64,000 bases of DNA from JAKACA01 sp963735115 (GCA_963735115.1 CAVTJR010000001.1:1-64000), one strand, 5' to 3'. Numbered from the stretch's first letter, positions 53,766 to 63,671 are shown. Notes: a model not told the origin generated them from the letters alone. A program made the numbers and translations.

Positions 53766-55337
53766 ATGAAGCTCGAGCTCATCGACATCACCAAGCGCTT
53801 CGGCCAGCTCGTCGCGAACGATGAGGTGAGCCTGACCGTCGAAGAGGGCGAGATCCACGGCCTCCTCGGCGAGAACGGTGCCGGCAAGTCGACGCTGATG
53901 AACGTGCTCTTCGGCATGCTGCTTCCGGACAGCGGGGAGATCCGCATCGGCGGCGAGCCGGTCAGCATCTCCGACCCGGGCGACGCCGTGCGCGCCGGGA
54001 TCGGTATGGTCCACCAGCATTTCATGCTGGTTCCCGTCTTCACCGTGGCCGAGAATGTCGTGCTCGGGTTCGAGCCGACGAAGGGCAAGATCTTCTACGA
54101 CCGTCGCAAGGCCGCCGAGAACATCCGCCGCCTGTCGGTCGAGTACGGCCTCGAGGTGGACCCGGACGCGGTCGTCGAGGACATTCCGGTCGGCGTCCAG
54201 CAACGAGTCGAGATCCTGAAGGCTCTCGAGCGCAACGCCAACGTGCTCATCCTCGACGAGCCGACGTCCGTGCTGACGCCGCAGGAGACTGAGGCTCTCT
54301 TCCGAATCATGCGCTCGCTCGCAGCCACTGGGCGCTCGATCCTGTTCATCAGCCACAAGCTCAAGGAGGTGCGGGAGATCGCCGACCGGGTGACGGTGAT
54401 GCGGCTCGGGAAGGTCGTTGGCACCACCACGCCCGCCGAGTCGAGCGAGCAGGAGCTCGCCTCGATGATGGTCGGCCGGTCCGTCGTGCTCACGGTGACG
54501 AAGGGGCCGGCCCTTCCCGGCGATGTCGTGCTCCAGCTGAGCGATCTCACCGTCACCGACGACCGCGATCTGGTCGCCGTCGACGGCGTCGACCTCGAGG
54601 TACGCGCCGGCGAGATCGTGGCCCTGGCTGGCGTACAGGGGAACGGCCAGACAGAGCTGGTGGAGGCGATCATGGGGCTGCGCTCCACACTGCGCGGCAG
54701 CATCGTCGTCGCCGGTGAGGATCTGACCCACGCCACGCCTCGTCAGCGCCTTCACGCCGGCGTGGCCCACGTGCCCGAGGACCGGCAGAAGGACGCCCTC
54801 GTGCTCCCGATGGAGCTGGCCGACAACCTCGTGCTCGACATCTACGGAGATCCTCCATACGCCGGTCGGGCATCGCGGAATCTCGGCGCTGTGAAGGAGA
54901 ACGCAGAACGGCGCGTGCGGGAGTTCGACATCCGCGCCGGCTCGATCGACGAACCCGTCTCGTCACTGTCGGGCGGCAACCAGCAGAAAGTCGTGCTCGC
55001 GCGTGAGCTCGGCAGGCCGGTCAAGTTGGTCGTGGCGTCGCAGCCGACCCGTGGCCTCGACGTCGGCTCGATCGAGTACGTCCACAACCGGATCGTCGCC
55101 GAGCGTGACCAGGGCACGGCGGTCCTCATCGTCTCCTCCGAGCTCGACGAGGTGCTCGCCCTCGGCGACCGCATCGCCGTCATGTACAGGGGTCGGATCA
55201 TGGGCGTCGTCGATCCGAGCGTCGGTCGGGAGCGGATCGGCCTGATGATGGCCGGCATCTCCGGGGACACCGTGCCAGCCGGCGACGCCGGGGCAGCCTT
55301 TGCCGCCACCGCGGGGGCGGGAGGCGGCGACCCATGA
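53766..55337 (+). CDS. ABC transporter ATP-binding protein for nucleosides
   Basis: Fused double ATPase of 523 residues. Domain 1 has Walker A GENGAGKST (35-43), Q-loop GMVHQHFMLVPVF, Walker B NVLILDEPTSVL with a degenerate signature (IPVGVQQRV). Domain 2 has a degenerate Walker A (GVQGNGQTE), signature SSLSGGNQQKVVLAREL and VVASQPTRGLDVGSI, the asymmetry usual for BMP-linked importers (YufO/NupO type). SD AGGAGG precedes the ATG. Its end overlaps the first permease (ATGA). Confidence 0.93.
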   Translation: MKLELIDITKRFGQLVANDEVSLTVEEGEIHGLLGENGAGKSTLMNVLFGMLLPDSGEIRIGGEPVSISDPGDAVRAGIGMVHQHFMLVPVFTVAENVVLGFEPTKGKIFYDRRKAAENIRRLSVEYGLEVDPDAVVEDIPVGVQQRVEILKALERNANVLILDEPTSVLTPQETEALFRIMRSLAATGRSILFISHKLKEVREIADRVTVMRLGKVVGTTTPAESSEQELASMMVGRSVVLTVTKGPALPGDVVLQLSDLTVTDDRDLVAVDGVDLEVRAGEIVALAGVQGNGQTELVEAIMGLRSTLRGSIVVAGEDLTHATPRQRLHAGVAHVPEDRQKDALVLPMELADNLVLDIYGDPPYAGRASRNLGAVKENAERRVREFDIRAGSIDEPVSSLSGGNQQKVVLARELGRPVKLVVASQPTRGLDVGSIEYVHNRIVAERDQGTAVLIVSSELDEVLALGDRIAVMYRGRIMGVVDPSVGRERIGLMMAGISGDTVPAGDAGAAFAATAGAGGGDP

Positions 55338-56614
55338 GCGACGACACGGACGCCGTCGACCTCGATCAGTCGGACGTGTCTGCGGAGCCGGAGCAGTCGG
55401 ACGAGCCGACCGGCCCAGACCGGGGTTCGCGGGCCGTTGACCTGCTGCGCCGGCTCAGCGAGGCCAACGCGCTCGTGGTCACCGTCTGCGCGATCTTTGC
55501 GGCTCTCGTCGTCGGGGCGCTACTGATCCTTGTCACGACCCCGACAGTGCTACAGGCCTGGGGGCACGTTGGAAGCAATCCGGGACACGCGTTCGGCGAG
55601 AGCTGGTCGACCGTCGCGGCCGCCTACTCGTCGCTGGTCGAGGGCTCGATCTTCAATCCCCACGCGCAGGGTCTCACTCAAGCCTTCAATCCGATCTCGG
55701 AGACGCTCGTCGCCGCCACCCCTCTCATGCTCGCCGGCCTCGGCGTGGGGCTCGGGTTCTCCACCGGCGTGTTCAACATCGGTGGTCAGGGGCAGCTGAT
55801 CGCCGGTGCCGTGGCCGCCCTCTGGGTCGGTACGGAGATCAAGGCACCGATCGGCATCCACATCCCGCTCGTGATCCTCGCCGGCGCAGTCGGCGGGGCC
55901 GTGGCAGGTTTGATCCCCGGCATCCTCAAAGCCACGACCGGCGCTCATGAGGTCATCACGACCATCATGCTCAACTACATCTTCCTCGACCTGCTCGAGT
56001 GGCTGCTCACCATCTCTCCCTTCCAGCAGCCGGGGCAGTCGAACGCCATCTCGAAGACGATGCCCACCACGGCTCAGATGCCTCATCTCTTCGGTAGCAC
56101 GCTGCGGGCGAACCTTTCGTTGATCGTGGCGCTCGTGATGGCGCTCGTCATCTGGTGGCTGATGCGAAGGAGCCGGCTCGGCTTCTCCTTCAAGGTGATC
56201 GGCCTCAACCCGGACGCCGGCAAGACGGCCGGCATAGACGCCCGGCGGGTCACCGTCCTGGTTCTCATGATCTCGGGAGCGCTGGTCGGCATGGCCGGCA
56301 TGGCGACCCTTTCGGGCACCGACTTCTTCCTCTCTACGGGCTACGGCGGTAACACGGGTTTCAACGCGATCACGGTGGCGCTCTTGGGCCGAAACAGTCC
56401 CGGTGGCATCGTCCTCGGCGCGTTGTTGTTCGCGGCGCTCATCTCCGGCGGGCGCAACATGCAGGCGGTGACTGGCATTCCGATCGACCTGACGACTGTG
56501 ATCCAGGCGGTAATCGTTTTCATGGTGGCCACGCCGGCGCTTGTGCGCGAGGTGTTCCGGCTGCGTGAGGCGCGGGGCGGTCAAGCCCGCATCGCCACGA
56601 AGGGGTGGGCGTGA
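55334..56614 (+). CDS. ABC nucleoside permease 1 (YufP-like)
   Basis: Membrane protein of 426 residues with about nine predicted helices and an acidic N-terminus of about 50 residues. The conserved GVGLGFSTGVFNIGGQGQLIAG and GAHEVITTIMLNYIFLDLLE regions, FKVIGLNPDAGKTAGID, and a C-terminal VALLGRNSPGGIVLGALLFA match the BPD_transp_2-type importers partnered with BMP proteins. The overlapping start and end join it to the ATPase and second permease. Confidence 0.92.
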   Translation: MSDDTDAVDLDQSDVSAEPEQSDEPTGPDRGSRAVDLLRRLSEANALVVTVCAIFAALVVGALLILVTTPTVLQAWGHVGSNPGHAFGESWSTVAAAYSSLVEGSIFNPHAQGLTQAFNPISETLVAATPLMLAGLGVGLGFSTGVFNIGGQGQLIAGAVAALWVGTEIKAPIGIHIPLVILAGAVGGAVAGLIPGILKATTGAHEVITTIMLNYIFLDLLEWLLTISPFQQPGQSNAISKTMPTTAQMPHLFGSTLRANLSLIVALVMALVIWWLMRRSRLGFSFKVIGLNPDAGKTAGIDARRVTVLVLMISGALVGMAGMATLSGTDFFLSTGYGGNTGFNAITVALLGRNSPGGIVLGALLFAALISGGRNMQAVTGIPIDLTTVIQAVIVFMVATPALVREVFRLREARGGQARIATKGWA

Positions 56615-57894
56615 GCGCGATCGCCGTCACCCCTGCCGAGATGGCCCCTGTCGAGGCCCGATTCGTCCCGCCCACCCGCCGGCACGGCATGGGGATCTTC
56701 CTCGGGCTGCTGGCCGTCGTCATGTTCTTGGCGTTCGGCGTGGGCGTCGACGGCAAGCTGCACGCCGTCTTCATCCTCACGGCGTCGCCTGCGGTCAACG
56801 TCTCGCCCATCACGATGGACGTGCGGTGGATATCGATCATCCTCGCGATTGTCTGCGCCGGCCTCGGCGCACTGCTCTTCACGTGGCGCCGCAGCCGCGG
56901 CACGTACGTCATCTTCACCCTCGGCGTCATCGTCTTCGTGTGGTCGTTCCTCACCTGGGCTGCGCGCGGGGCAACGCTCAACTTCGTCAGCGTGCTCGCC
57001 GGGACGTTGATCGGGGCAACGCCGCTCATCTACGGCTCGCTGTCGGGAATCCTGTGCGAGCGGTCCGGCGTCATCAACATCGCCATCGAGGGTCAGTTCC
57101 TCGCCGGGGCCTTTCTGGGGGCGATGATCGCGTCCTGGACCGGCGACCTGTGGCTCGGCGTGCTGTGCGGCGCCGGTGCCGGTGCGATCTTCGGCTGGCT
57201 GCTCGCCTTCCTCGCGCTGCGCTACGGCGCCGACCAGATCATCATCGGCGTGGTGATCGACGCCTTTGCGCTGGGTCTCACCAACTACCTCCTGTACGAA
57301 GTGCTCACGCCCTACCAGAGCAGCCTCAACACCGGCATCACCTTCTCGGCCTGGAAGATCCCGCTGCTCTCGAAGATCCCGATCGTCGGTCCGGTTCTCT
57401 TCGACCAGAACGTCTTCGTCTACCTGGCCATCATCCTGCTTGTCACCGTCAACATCGGCCTGTTCAGGACCCGCTGGGGCCTGCGGGTGCGTGCGGTCGG
57501 CGAGCAACCGCGGGCGGCGGAGACAGTCGGACTGCACGTGATCCGGACCCGGTATTCCAACGTGATCATCGGCGGTGCCCTCGCTGGCATCGGCGGCGCC
57601 TACTTCACGATCGGCTCGATCGGGGAGTTCACCACGGACATGAGCGCAGGGCTCGGCTTCGTGGCGCTGGCCGCGATGATCTTCGGGCGCTGGCGCCCCT
57701 ACGGCGCGCTCGGAGCGGCGCTCCTCTTCGGCTTCGCAGAGTCCCTGCAGAGCGTGCTGGGCGTGCTCAACGTCGGGATACCTGCGCCCTTCTTGTCGAT
57801 GGCGCCGTACGTGATCACGATCGCCGTCGTCTCGGGCCTCGTCGGCCGCGTACGGCCCCCCGCTGCCGACGGCAAGCCGTACTCACGGGAGTAA
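56611..57894 (+). CDS. ABC nucleoside permease 2 (YufQ-like)
   Basis: Membrane protein of 427 residues. It has SGILCERSGVINIAIEGQFL, FLALRYGADQIIIGVVID, LRVRAVGEQPRAAETVGLH and ALAAMIFGRWRPYGALGAAL, matching the second permease of BMP-type importers. It pairs with permease 1 as a heterodimeric channel. GTG 56611 overlaps the preceding stop by four bases (GTGA), which is preferred over an in-frame GTG two codons upstream. Confidence 0.92.
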   Translation: MSAIAVTPAEMAPVEARFVPPTRRHGMGIFLGLLAVVMFLAFGVGVDGKLHAVFILTASPAVNVSPITMDVRWISIILAIVCAGLGALLFTWRRSRGTYVIFTLGVIVFVWSFLTWAARGATLNFVSVLAGTLIGATPLIYGSLSGILCERSGVINIAIEGQFLAGAFLGAMIASWTGDLWLGVLCGAGAGAIFGWLLAFLALRYGADQIIIGVVIDAFALGLTNYLLYEVLTPYQSSLNTGITFSAWKIPLLSKIPIVGPVLFDQNVFVYLAIILLVTVNIGLFRTRWGLRVRAVGEQPRAAETVGLHVIRTRYSNVIIGGALAGIGGAYFTIGSIGEFTTDMSAGLGFVALAAMIFGRWRPYGALGAALLFGFAESLQSVLGVLNVGIPAPFLSMAPYVITIAVVSGLVGRVRPPAADGKPYSRE

Positions 57895-57897
57895 CCC

Positions 57898-58716
57898 GTG
57901 GAACCCTTTGCGGCAGCCGTCGAAGCCGCCGCCACCCTGGCGAGGCTGACGAGACGCGACTTTCACGACGTTGCCGTCGTGCTCGGCTCCGGGTGGTCGC
58001 CGGCGGCCGCCGCCATCGGTGCGGGCGAGGCGGTCGACGTCCCGGTGAGCGAGATCGGCGGATTCCCGGCACCGACCGTGGCCGGCCATTCGGGCGTGGT
58101 GCGGTCGGTCGAGGCGGGGGGGCGGCCGGTGCTGATCTTCCTCGGCCGCGTGCACCTCTACGAGGGCCACTCGCCGGCCACGGTCGTTCACGGCGTGCGT
58201 ACGGCGGTCGCGGCCGGGTGCCGTTACGTGGTGCTCACCAACGCGGCCGGGGCCGTGAACCCCGCCTACGGAGTCGGTCAGCCGGTGCTCATCCGGGACC
58301 ACCTGAACCTGACGGCCACCTCCCCGCTCGTCGGGCCGCCGCCTCCGGCCGGCTATCCGCCGCGCTTCGTCGACCTGACGGACCTCTACAGCGCCCGGCT
58401 CCGCCAGGTCGCCCGGGTGGAAGACACGACGCTCGAGGAGGGTGTGTACGCCGCCCTCACTGGGCCGAACTACGAGACGCCGGCCGAGGTGGCGATGCTC
58501 CGCGGTCTCGGCGCCGACCTCGTCGGGATGTCGACCGCCCTCGAAGCGATCGCCGCCCGCCACCTCGGTGCCGAGGTGCTCGGCGTCTCGCTCGTGACCA
58601 ACGCAGCCGCCGGCCACGACGTCGCCATCGACCACGAGGAGGTCATCGCCGCCGGGGCGGCCGCCGCCGACACGGTCGGCTCACTCCTCGCCGCCGTGAT
58701 CCGGCGCCTCCCGTGA
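57898..58716 (+). CDS. Purine nucleoside phosphorylase
   Basis: Phosphorolyses inosine/guanosine-type nucleosides to purine base and (deoxy)ribose 1-phosphate. The 272-residue protein matches the trimeric PNP type: VVLGSGWSP, AGHSGVVRSVEAGG, LGRVHLYEGHSP, LTNAAGAVNP, ALTGPNYETPAEVAMLRGLG and VGMSTALEAIAARHLG. GTG 57898 is three bases from the permease stop; its TGA overlaps the next GTG. Confidence 0.93.
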   Translation: MEPFAAAVEAAATLARLTRRDFHDVAVVLGSGWSPAAAAIGAGEAVDVPVSEIGGFPAPTVAGHSGVVRSVEAGGRPVLIFLGRVHLYEGHSPATVVHGVRTAVAAGCRYVVLTNAAGAVNPAYGVGQPVLIRDHLNLTATSPLVGPPPPAGYPPRFVDLTDLYSARLRQVARVEDTTLEEGVYAALTGPNYETPAEVAMLRGLGADLVGMSTALEAIAARHLGAEVLGVSLVTNAAAGHDVAIDHEEVIAAGAAAADTVGSLLAAVIRRLP

Positions 58717-60455
58717 GCGACCTCGAAGGGCGGGCTCGCGCCTGGATCGCCGATGACCCCGATCCCTCTACACGGGCGGAGCTGGAGCGGCTCCTCGCCG
58801 ACCCGAGCGCCGAAGCCAAGGCGGAGCTCAAGGACCGGTTTGCCGGCCGTTTGCGCTTCGGCACGGCGGGTCTGCGGGGCGCGGTCGCCGCCGGCCCGAA
58901 CCGCATGAACCAGGCTGTCGTCCGCACGGCGACGGCTGCCCTCGCCGCCTGGCTCGACGAGCACGTGCCCGCCTCCCGCCAGGCCGGCGTGGTCGTCGGC
59001 TGCGATGCTCGCCACGGCTCAGCCGAATTCGATGAGGAAGTGGCCGTCGTGCTGACGGGGGCGGGCTTTCACGTCCACCTGCTGGAGCGGCAGCGCCCGA
59101 CGCCGATGCTGGCCTTTGCGGTGCCGCATCTCGGGGCTGCGGCCGGCGTGATGATCACCGCCAGCCACAATCCTCCGGCCGACAACGGCTACAAGCTCTA
59201 TCTCGGCGACGGGGCACAGATCGTCCCGCCGGTCGACGAGGAGATCGAGGCACTCATGGACGGCGTCGGCCCGCTCTTGGCCGTGCCCACCGGCGACCTA
59301 GCCGGTCCGCTCGTGATCCACCACAGCCGCGAGGTGCAGGACGAGTTCGTCCGGGCGCTCGTGCGGGAGTCGCCGGCGCCGGCGGGAGCGGACGCCCTCA
59401 CGATCGTCTACACGCCGCTGCACGGGGTCGCCCTCTCGACGATGGAGTCGGCCCTTCACCGTGCGGGCTTCCCACCGCCGGTCGTCGTGCCCGCACAGGC
59501 GGAGCCGGATCCCGACTTCCCGACGGTCGCCTTCCCGAACCCGGAGGAGCCAGGCGCCATGGATCTCGCCCTCCGGGAGGCGAAGCGCGTCGGCGCCGAC
59601 GTCGTCATCGCCAACGACCCCGACGGCGACCGCCTGGCCGTCGCCGTCCAGAACTCGTCGGTGCCGTCCGGTTGGCAGCTGCTTCGCGGCGACGAGATCG
59701 GCTCCCTACTCGGCGCCTATGTGCTTGAACGCACTGCAGGAGACCCGGAGCCCGAGACCCGGCTCGTGGCGACCTCGATCGTCTCTTCCAGCCTTCTCTC
59801 GAAGATCGCCGCGGCCGCAGGGGTCCGCTATGCCGAGACCCTCACCGGCTTCAAGTGGATCGTCCGCGCCCCCGAGCGCCTGCCGGGAAGCCGCTTCGTG
59901 TTCGGTTACGAGGAGGCGCTCGGCTACTCCGTCGGCACCGTGGTGCGGGACAAGGACGGGATCGGGGCGGCGCTGTCGTTTCTCGGACTGGTCGTCACGG
60001 CCAGGAAGAAGGGCCACAACGTGCTCGAGCTCCTCGACGACCTGGCGATACGCCATGGCGTCCATCTCACGAGCCAGCTCTCGATCCACTCCGAGTCTCC
60101 TGAGAGCACCATGGCCTCACTCCGCGCCCATCCTCCGACCACCCTCGGCCGTCCCATCACGCACACCGTCGACCTGCTCGCCCCCACTCCGGCGGAGGAG
60201 TCCCTGGGCCTCCCACCCTCCGACGTGCTCATCTACCGGCTCTCGGGCGCCCGGATCGTCGTCCGGCCGAGCGGCACCGAGCCGAAGCTGAAGATCTACT
60301 TCGAAGTGGTGCGCCCGGTCTCGGGGGAGGCAGCCGCGCCGGGCGGGGGCGACCTGGCCGAGGCCAAGGCGTCGGCCGCCGCGGAGCTCTCCGTCCTGCA
60401 CGACGCCGTCTCCGCCCTCCTCTCGCCCCTGACCGGTCAGCAGGTGGCTTCGTGA
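58713..60455 (+). CDS. Phosphohexomutase-family enzyme (phosphoglucomutase/phosphomannomutase), possible phosphopentomutase
   Basis: Alpha-D-phosphohexomutase of 580 residues with all four hallmarks: catalytic phosphoserine Ser151 in TASHNPPADNGYK, metal loop DPDGD (302-306), sugar-binding GYEEALGYSVG, and phosphate-binding RPSGTEPKLKIYF. The gene starts (GTG 58713) inside the stop of the purine phosphorylase gene. No DeoB is in the locus, so conversion of ribose/deoxyribose 1-phosphate to 5-phosphate is the role suggested by context; sugar phosphate mutation is the family default. Confidence 0.88.
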   Translation: MSDLEGRARAWIADDPDPSTRAELERLLADPSAEAKAELKDRFAGRLRFGTAGLRGAVAAGPNRMNQAVVRTATAALAAWLDEHVPASRQAGVVVGCDARHGSAEFDEEVAVVLTGAGFHVHLLERQRPTPMLAFAVPHLGAAAGVMITASHNPPADNGYKLYLGDGAQIVPPVDEEIEALMDGVGPLLAVPTGDLAGPLVIHHSREVQDEFVRALVRESPAPAGADALTIVYTPLHGVALSTMESALHRAGFPPPVVVPAQAEPDPDFPTVAFPNPEEPGAMDLALREAKRVGADVVIANDPDGDRLAVAVQNSSVPSGWQLLRGDEIGSLLGAYVLERTAGDPEPETRLVATSIVSSSLLSKIAAAAGVRYAETLTGFKWIVRAPERLPGSRFVFGYEEALGYSVGTVVRDKDGIGAALSFLGLVVTARKKGHNVLELLDDLAIRHGVHLTSQLSIHSESPESTMASLRAHPPTTLGRPITHTVDLLAPTPAEESLGLPPSDVLIYRLSGARIVVRPSGTEPKLKIYFEVVRPVSGEAAAPGGGDLAEAKASAAAELSVLHDAVSALLSPLTGQQVAS

Positions 60456-60474
60456 CCCGGCAGGCGATCGCCCC

Positions 60475-61431
60475 ATGAGCCCGGGTGACGATCCGATCAG
60501 CGAGACGAGCGTCGGCGGCGAAGTGAGTGTCGCCGAGGAGGTGAAGCAGGCAATCAGCGACGGTCGCCCGGTCGTCGCCCTCGAGTCGACAATCATCAGT
60601 CACGGGCTCCCGCGGCCGCGCAATCTCGAGGTAGCCCTCCAGCTGGAGGAGATCGTGCGGGTAGGCGGGGCGGTGCCGGCCACCGTGGGTGTCCCGGGCG
60701 GTCGGCCGGTGGTCGGCCTCAGCCGGGAGGACATCGAGCTGTTGGCGAGCGAGGAGGGCATCGCCAAGGCGAGCATCCGCGAGCTGCCGATCGCCATGGC
60801 GACAGGGAGGCACGCCGCCACCACGGTGGCGGCGACGGCCTTTCTCGCCCGGCGAGCGGGCATCCGTGTGCTCGCCACGGGTGGGCTCGGGGGCGTGCAC
60901 CGGGGCGCCTCCCACACCTTCGACGAGTCGGCCGACATGGGAGCCCTGGCCAGCACTCCGATCACGGTCGTGTCTGCTGGCGTGAAATCGGTGCTCGACA
61001 TCGCCGCCACCCTGGAGCGTCTCGAGACCCTCGGCATCACCATCGTCGGCTTCCGGACGACACGCATGCCCGGCTTTTACGTCGCCGACGCCGGCATCGA
61101 TCTCGACTGGAGCGTGTCGAGCCCCGACGAGGTGGGCGCCATCATGGCGGCGGCCGACTCGCTCTCGCTGCAGAGCGCCCTCCTCGTCGCCAACCCGGTT
61201 CCGCTCAGCCAACAGCTCGACCCCGAGATGCACAGGCGCCTGCTCGAGGCGGCGCTCGGGGCGGCGGAGCGAGACGGAGTGCGAGGAAAGCAGGTGACGC
61301 CTTACCTGCTCGCCCACATCTACCGGGCCTCAGGCGGTGCGAGCCTCGAGGCAAACGTGGCCGCCGTGCGCAACAACGCCGCACTCGCCGCCGCCATCGC
61401 GGCGGCGTTCGCGTCGCCTGCCACCTCGTGA
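60475..61431 (+). CDS. psuG: Pseudouridine-5'-phosphate glycosidase
   Basis: Breaks the C-C glycosidic bond of pseudouridine 5'-phosphate to uracil and ribose 5-phosphate. The 318-residue protein has VVALESTIISHGLPRPRN (catalytic Glu region), TVGVPGGRPVVGLS, IRVLATGGLGGVHRGA, FDESADMGALASTPITVVSA, and AGVKSVLDI (Lys). ATG 60475. Its stop overlaps the kinase gene (GTGA), the kinase/glycosidase pair of pseudouridine catabolism. Confidence 0.92.
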   Translation: MSPGDDPISETSVGGEVSVAEEVKQAISDGRPVVALESTIISHGLPRPRNLEVALQLEEIVRVGGAVPATVGVPGGRPVVGLSREDIELLASEEGIAKASIRELPIAMATGRHAATTVAATAFLARRAGIRVLATGGLGGVHRGASHTFDESADMGALASTPITVVSAGVKSVLDIAATLERLETLGITIVGFRTTRMPGFYVADAGIDLDWSVSSPDEVGAIMAAADSLSLQSALLVANPVPLSQQLDPEMHRRLLEAALGAAERDGVRGKQVTPYLLAHIYRASGGASLEANVAAVRNNAALAAAIAAAFASPATS

Positions 61432-62378
61432 CCCGATCGGGCGGGCGCGTGCTGGTCGTCGTTGGCGACGTCATCAACGACGTCGTGATACGGCCGCTCG
61501 CCCCGCCGGCGCCGGGCACGGACACACCGTCGGAGGTGCGGCTCACTCCCGGTGGATCGGGGGCGAACCAGGCGGCCTGGTTGGGGTTTCTCGGTGCGAG
61601 CGTTCGCTTTGCCTCCCGGGCCGGGGCGCCCGACGCCGCCCGGCACCGCGGCGTCCTCGAGTCCTGCGGGGTGGACGCCCGCATCGCCGCCGACCCTGAG
61701 CGACGGACCGGAACGATCGCCGTCCTCGTCAGCCCCAACGGCGTCCGCTCGATGTTCTCCGACAGGGGTGCGAGCGCCTTCCTCGACGAGGGCGACCTCC
61801 CCGCAGCACTCCTCGACGGCGCCAGCCTGCTGCACGTGTCCGGGTATTCGCTCTTCAGCGAGACGAGCCGGCATGCGGTGCTGCGGCTCATGACCGCGGC
61901 CACCTCGGCCGGCGTCGAGGTCTCGGTCGACCCATGCTCGGTGGCAGGCCTTCGGGACGTGGGTGCGGACGCCTTCCTCGGCTGGACGAAAGATGCCGCC
62001 GTCGTGTTCCCGAATCTCGACGAAGGGCGCTTCCTCTCCGGCCGCCCGTCCGAGGATCCTGCAACCGTCGTTGACGCCCTTGTCGAGCACTACGGCGTCG
62101 TGGCTCTCACGCTCGGTCCAGCCGGTGTTCTCGTCGGGTCGTCGGCCGGAGAGCGCATCCGACTCGAGGCCCCGGCCGTGACGGTTCTCGACCCGACGGG
62201 GGCGGGCGACGCCTTCTGTGCAGGCTTCCTGGCCGAGCTCCTGGACAACGCCGGCGGGATCGACGGTCGACTGCAGAGAGCGACAGAGGCGGGCGTGGCT
62301 GCGGCCGCCCAGGCGCTCGTTCAGCTGGGTGGCCGTCCGAGCGAAACGTTGACGGGAAAGAGAATCGTGGCAACCTGA
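61428..62378 (+). CDS. psuK: PfkB-family sugar/nucleoside kinase (pseudouridine kinase-like)
   Basis: Ribokinase-fold kinase of 316 residues: TPGGSGANQAAWLGFLGASV near the N-terminus and the PfkB signature DPTGAGDAFCAGFLAEL with catalytic Asp near the end. Translationally coupled with psuG, so pseudouridine 5'-phosphorylation is the natural role, though ribokinase or other PfkB activity cannot be excluded by sequence. GTG 61428. Confidence 0.82.
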   Translation: MTRSGGRVLVVVGDVINDVVIRPLAPPAPGTDTPSEVRLTPGGSGANQAAWLGFLGASVRFASRAGAPDAARHRGVLESCGVDARIAADPERRTGTIAVLVSPNGVRSMFSDRGASAFLDEGDLPAALLDGASLLHVSGYSLFSETSRHAVLRLMTAATSAGVEVSVDPCSVAGLRDVGADAFLGWTKDAAVVFPNLDEGRFLSGRPSEDPATVVDALVEHYGVVALTLGPAGVLVGSSAGERIRLEAPAVTVLDPTGAGDAFCAGFLAELLDNAGGIDGRLQRATEAGVAAAAQALVQLGGRPSETLTGKRIVAT

Positions 62379-62417
62379 CTCGTCTCGAGGACTGAGCCAT
62401 CCGGAAGGAGGTCGCGA

Positions 62418-62786
62418 CTAGGGCTTGCGCTTCACCGCCCGGCAGGGGAGCTCGGTCTTCTCGCCGATGTGGTAGCTGACGCAAATCCGGTGGTATCCAT
62501 CGGCAACCCATAAGGGGTCCCCCAGCACCAGCAAGACCGGGGAGAGCTTCGTACCGCCTCTGACCTTCTTCAAGTCGGTTGCAACCTCCGGATCGTCCGC
62601 GGGGAGCAGGGGCAGACCGGAGGCTCGCAGGAGGTCCTTGGCCGCGTAGTGCTTGAGTTTCTTCTGACTACGCAGCGCCTTGACCAGCCTCGCCGCCTGC
62701 GCCTGCCCAACTAGCAGCGACAGATAGGACTCCGCCGCCGGGTAGTCCTGCGCCTCGGGCTCGGCCATCCAGTGCTCGGCTGTCAC
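62418..62786 (-). CDS. ParB-like nuclease-fold small protein
   Basis: Protein of about 122 residues from GTG 62786, with RALRSQKKLKHYAAKDLLRA, DLKKVRGGTKLSPVLLVLGD and the ParB/Srx-type VADGYHRICVSYHIGEKTEL near the C-terminus. Similar small proteins are common in high-GC actinobacteria without known function. An ATG at 62807 or 62768 is possible; the upstream frame to 62915 is non-conserved. Convergent with the kinase gene. Confidence 0.6.
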   Translation of the reverse strand: MTAEHWMAEPEAQDYPAAESYLSLLVGQAQAARLVKALRSQKKLKHYAAKDLLRASGLPLLPADDPEVATDLKKVRGGTKLSPVLLVLGDPLWVADGYHRICVSYHIGEKTELPCRAVKRKP

Positions 62787-63671
62787 AGTTCGTCGCGCTC
62801 CTCTCATCGCCCGAAGCCGCCCAGGGGCTCCCGACGATGCGAAAGCTACTCTCGACGTATTAAGTGTGCTCTCGGCTGACTGGAGGGCTACATGGAACCG
62901 TCGTCGGATCAGCACCGACTCGAGCCGGTCTGGCTGCGGGAACCTGCCGGGCTCCAGACCGCCTGGACCCGCGGACCGGTCGTCGGGAGTGCAATAGCCG
63001 TAGGGTTCGCCTGGATCCTGCGGGTCGGCCGAGCAAAGCTGCCACCGAAGCCGCCGAAGGGACGCTCTGACGCCGTGCCCGCTATGTGCGTGAGGCTCGT
63101 CACGCTCAATCAGGCAGCGCCGTCACGGTCATGGGTCATCACTTGTCGCGGGGTCCCTTGATGATCACGACGTGACCGGCGGCGTGCAAGCTGCACTAGG
63201 TGAACAGATGCCGCTTCGTGGCCGGAAACGGCACGGCGGGAGAAGCCGCTGGTCATAGGTCGGCCGGTCGGTAGATGGCATGAGCTGGGCTTAGGGTCGC
63301 TCCTGCGTCCCGACGGGACCCTGGTCGGTCGAAACAGATCCCCCAAGGCGAGCGGGAAGTCTCCGAGACGGCCGGGTGGCCCTCAGCCTCAGGTACCCCT
63401 GCGCCGCTTCAGGGGCGCTGTGACGTCTCGGTCGGAGCGATGCGGGGCGATCTAAGGGTGGTGCGATGGCATCGGCAGCGGGCGGACCATAGGTCGTGGG
63501 CACGCTCCCGAACGGGACCTTCGCCTCTGTTCGTTGCCGGGGACAACCAGGACAATGCGTCGTCAGAGGATCCATCTTGAGTGATCCTCTGAGGTCGAGA
63601 TGGAGGTTTCTCCATGAGGCGCCTAGGAGGGCCGATGGACAGACCGACTCAAATGAACCGTGTGCTCTAGC
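62787..63671. other. Long gap with no convincing gene
   Basis: Short open frames exist on both strands, but none shows a domain, a good ribosome-binding site or normal third-position codon composition. The one structured element I see is the inverted repeat at 63563-63592. Confidence 0.6.
63563..63592. promoter_or_regulatory. Perfect 10-bp inverted repeat
   Basis: TCAGAGGATC (63563-63572) and GATCCTCTGA (63583-63592) form a perfect stem with a ten-base loop, 80 bp before a probable secreted-protein gene. It may be an operator, a terminator of upstream transcripts, or a remnant of a mobile element. Confidence 0.5.

Noticed and set aside
56541..58712. Apparent 5' extension of the mutase reading frame across the permease and phosphorylase genes.
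   Set aside because: Arg-rich nonsense opposite two well-recognised genes; the mutase starts at 58713 by overlap and homology.
62864..63161. Short plus-strand open frames after the ParB-like gene.
   Set aside because: No domain, unclear ribosome-binding sites and Arg-rich composition.
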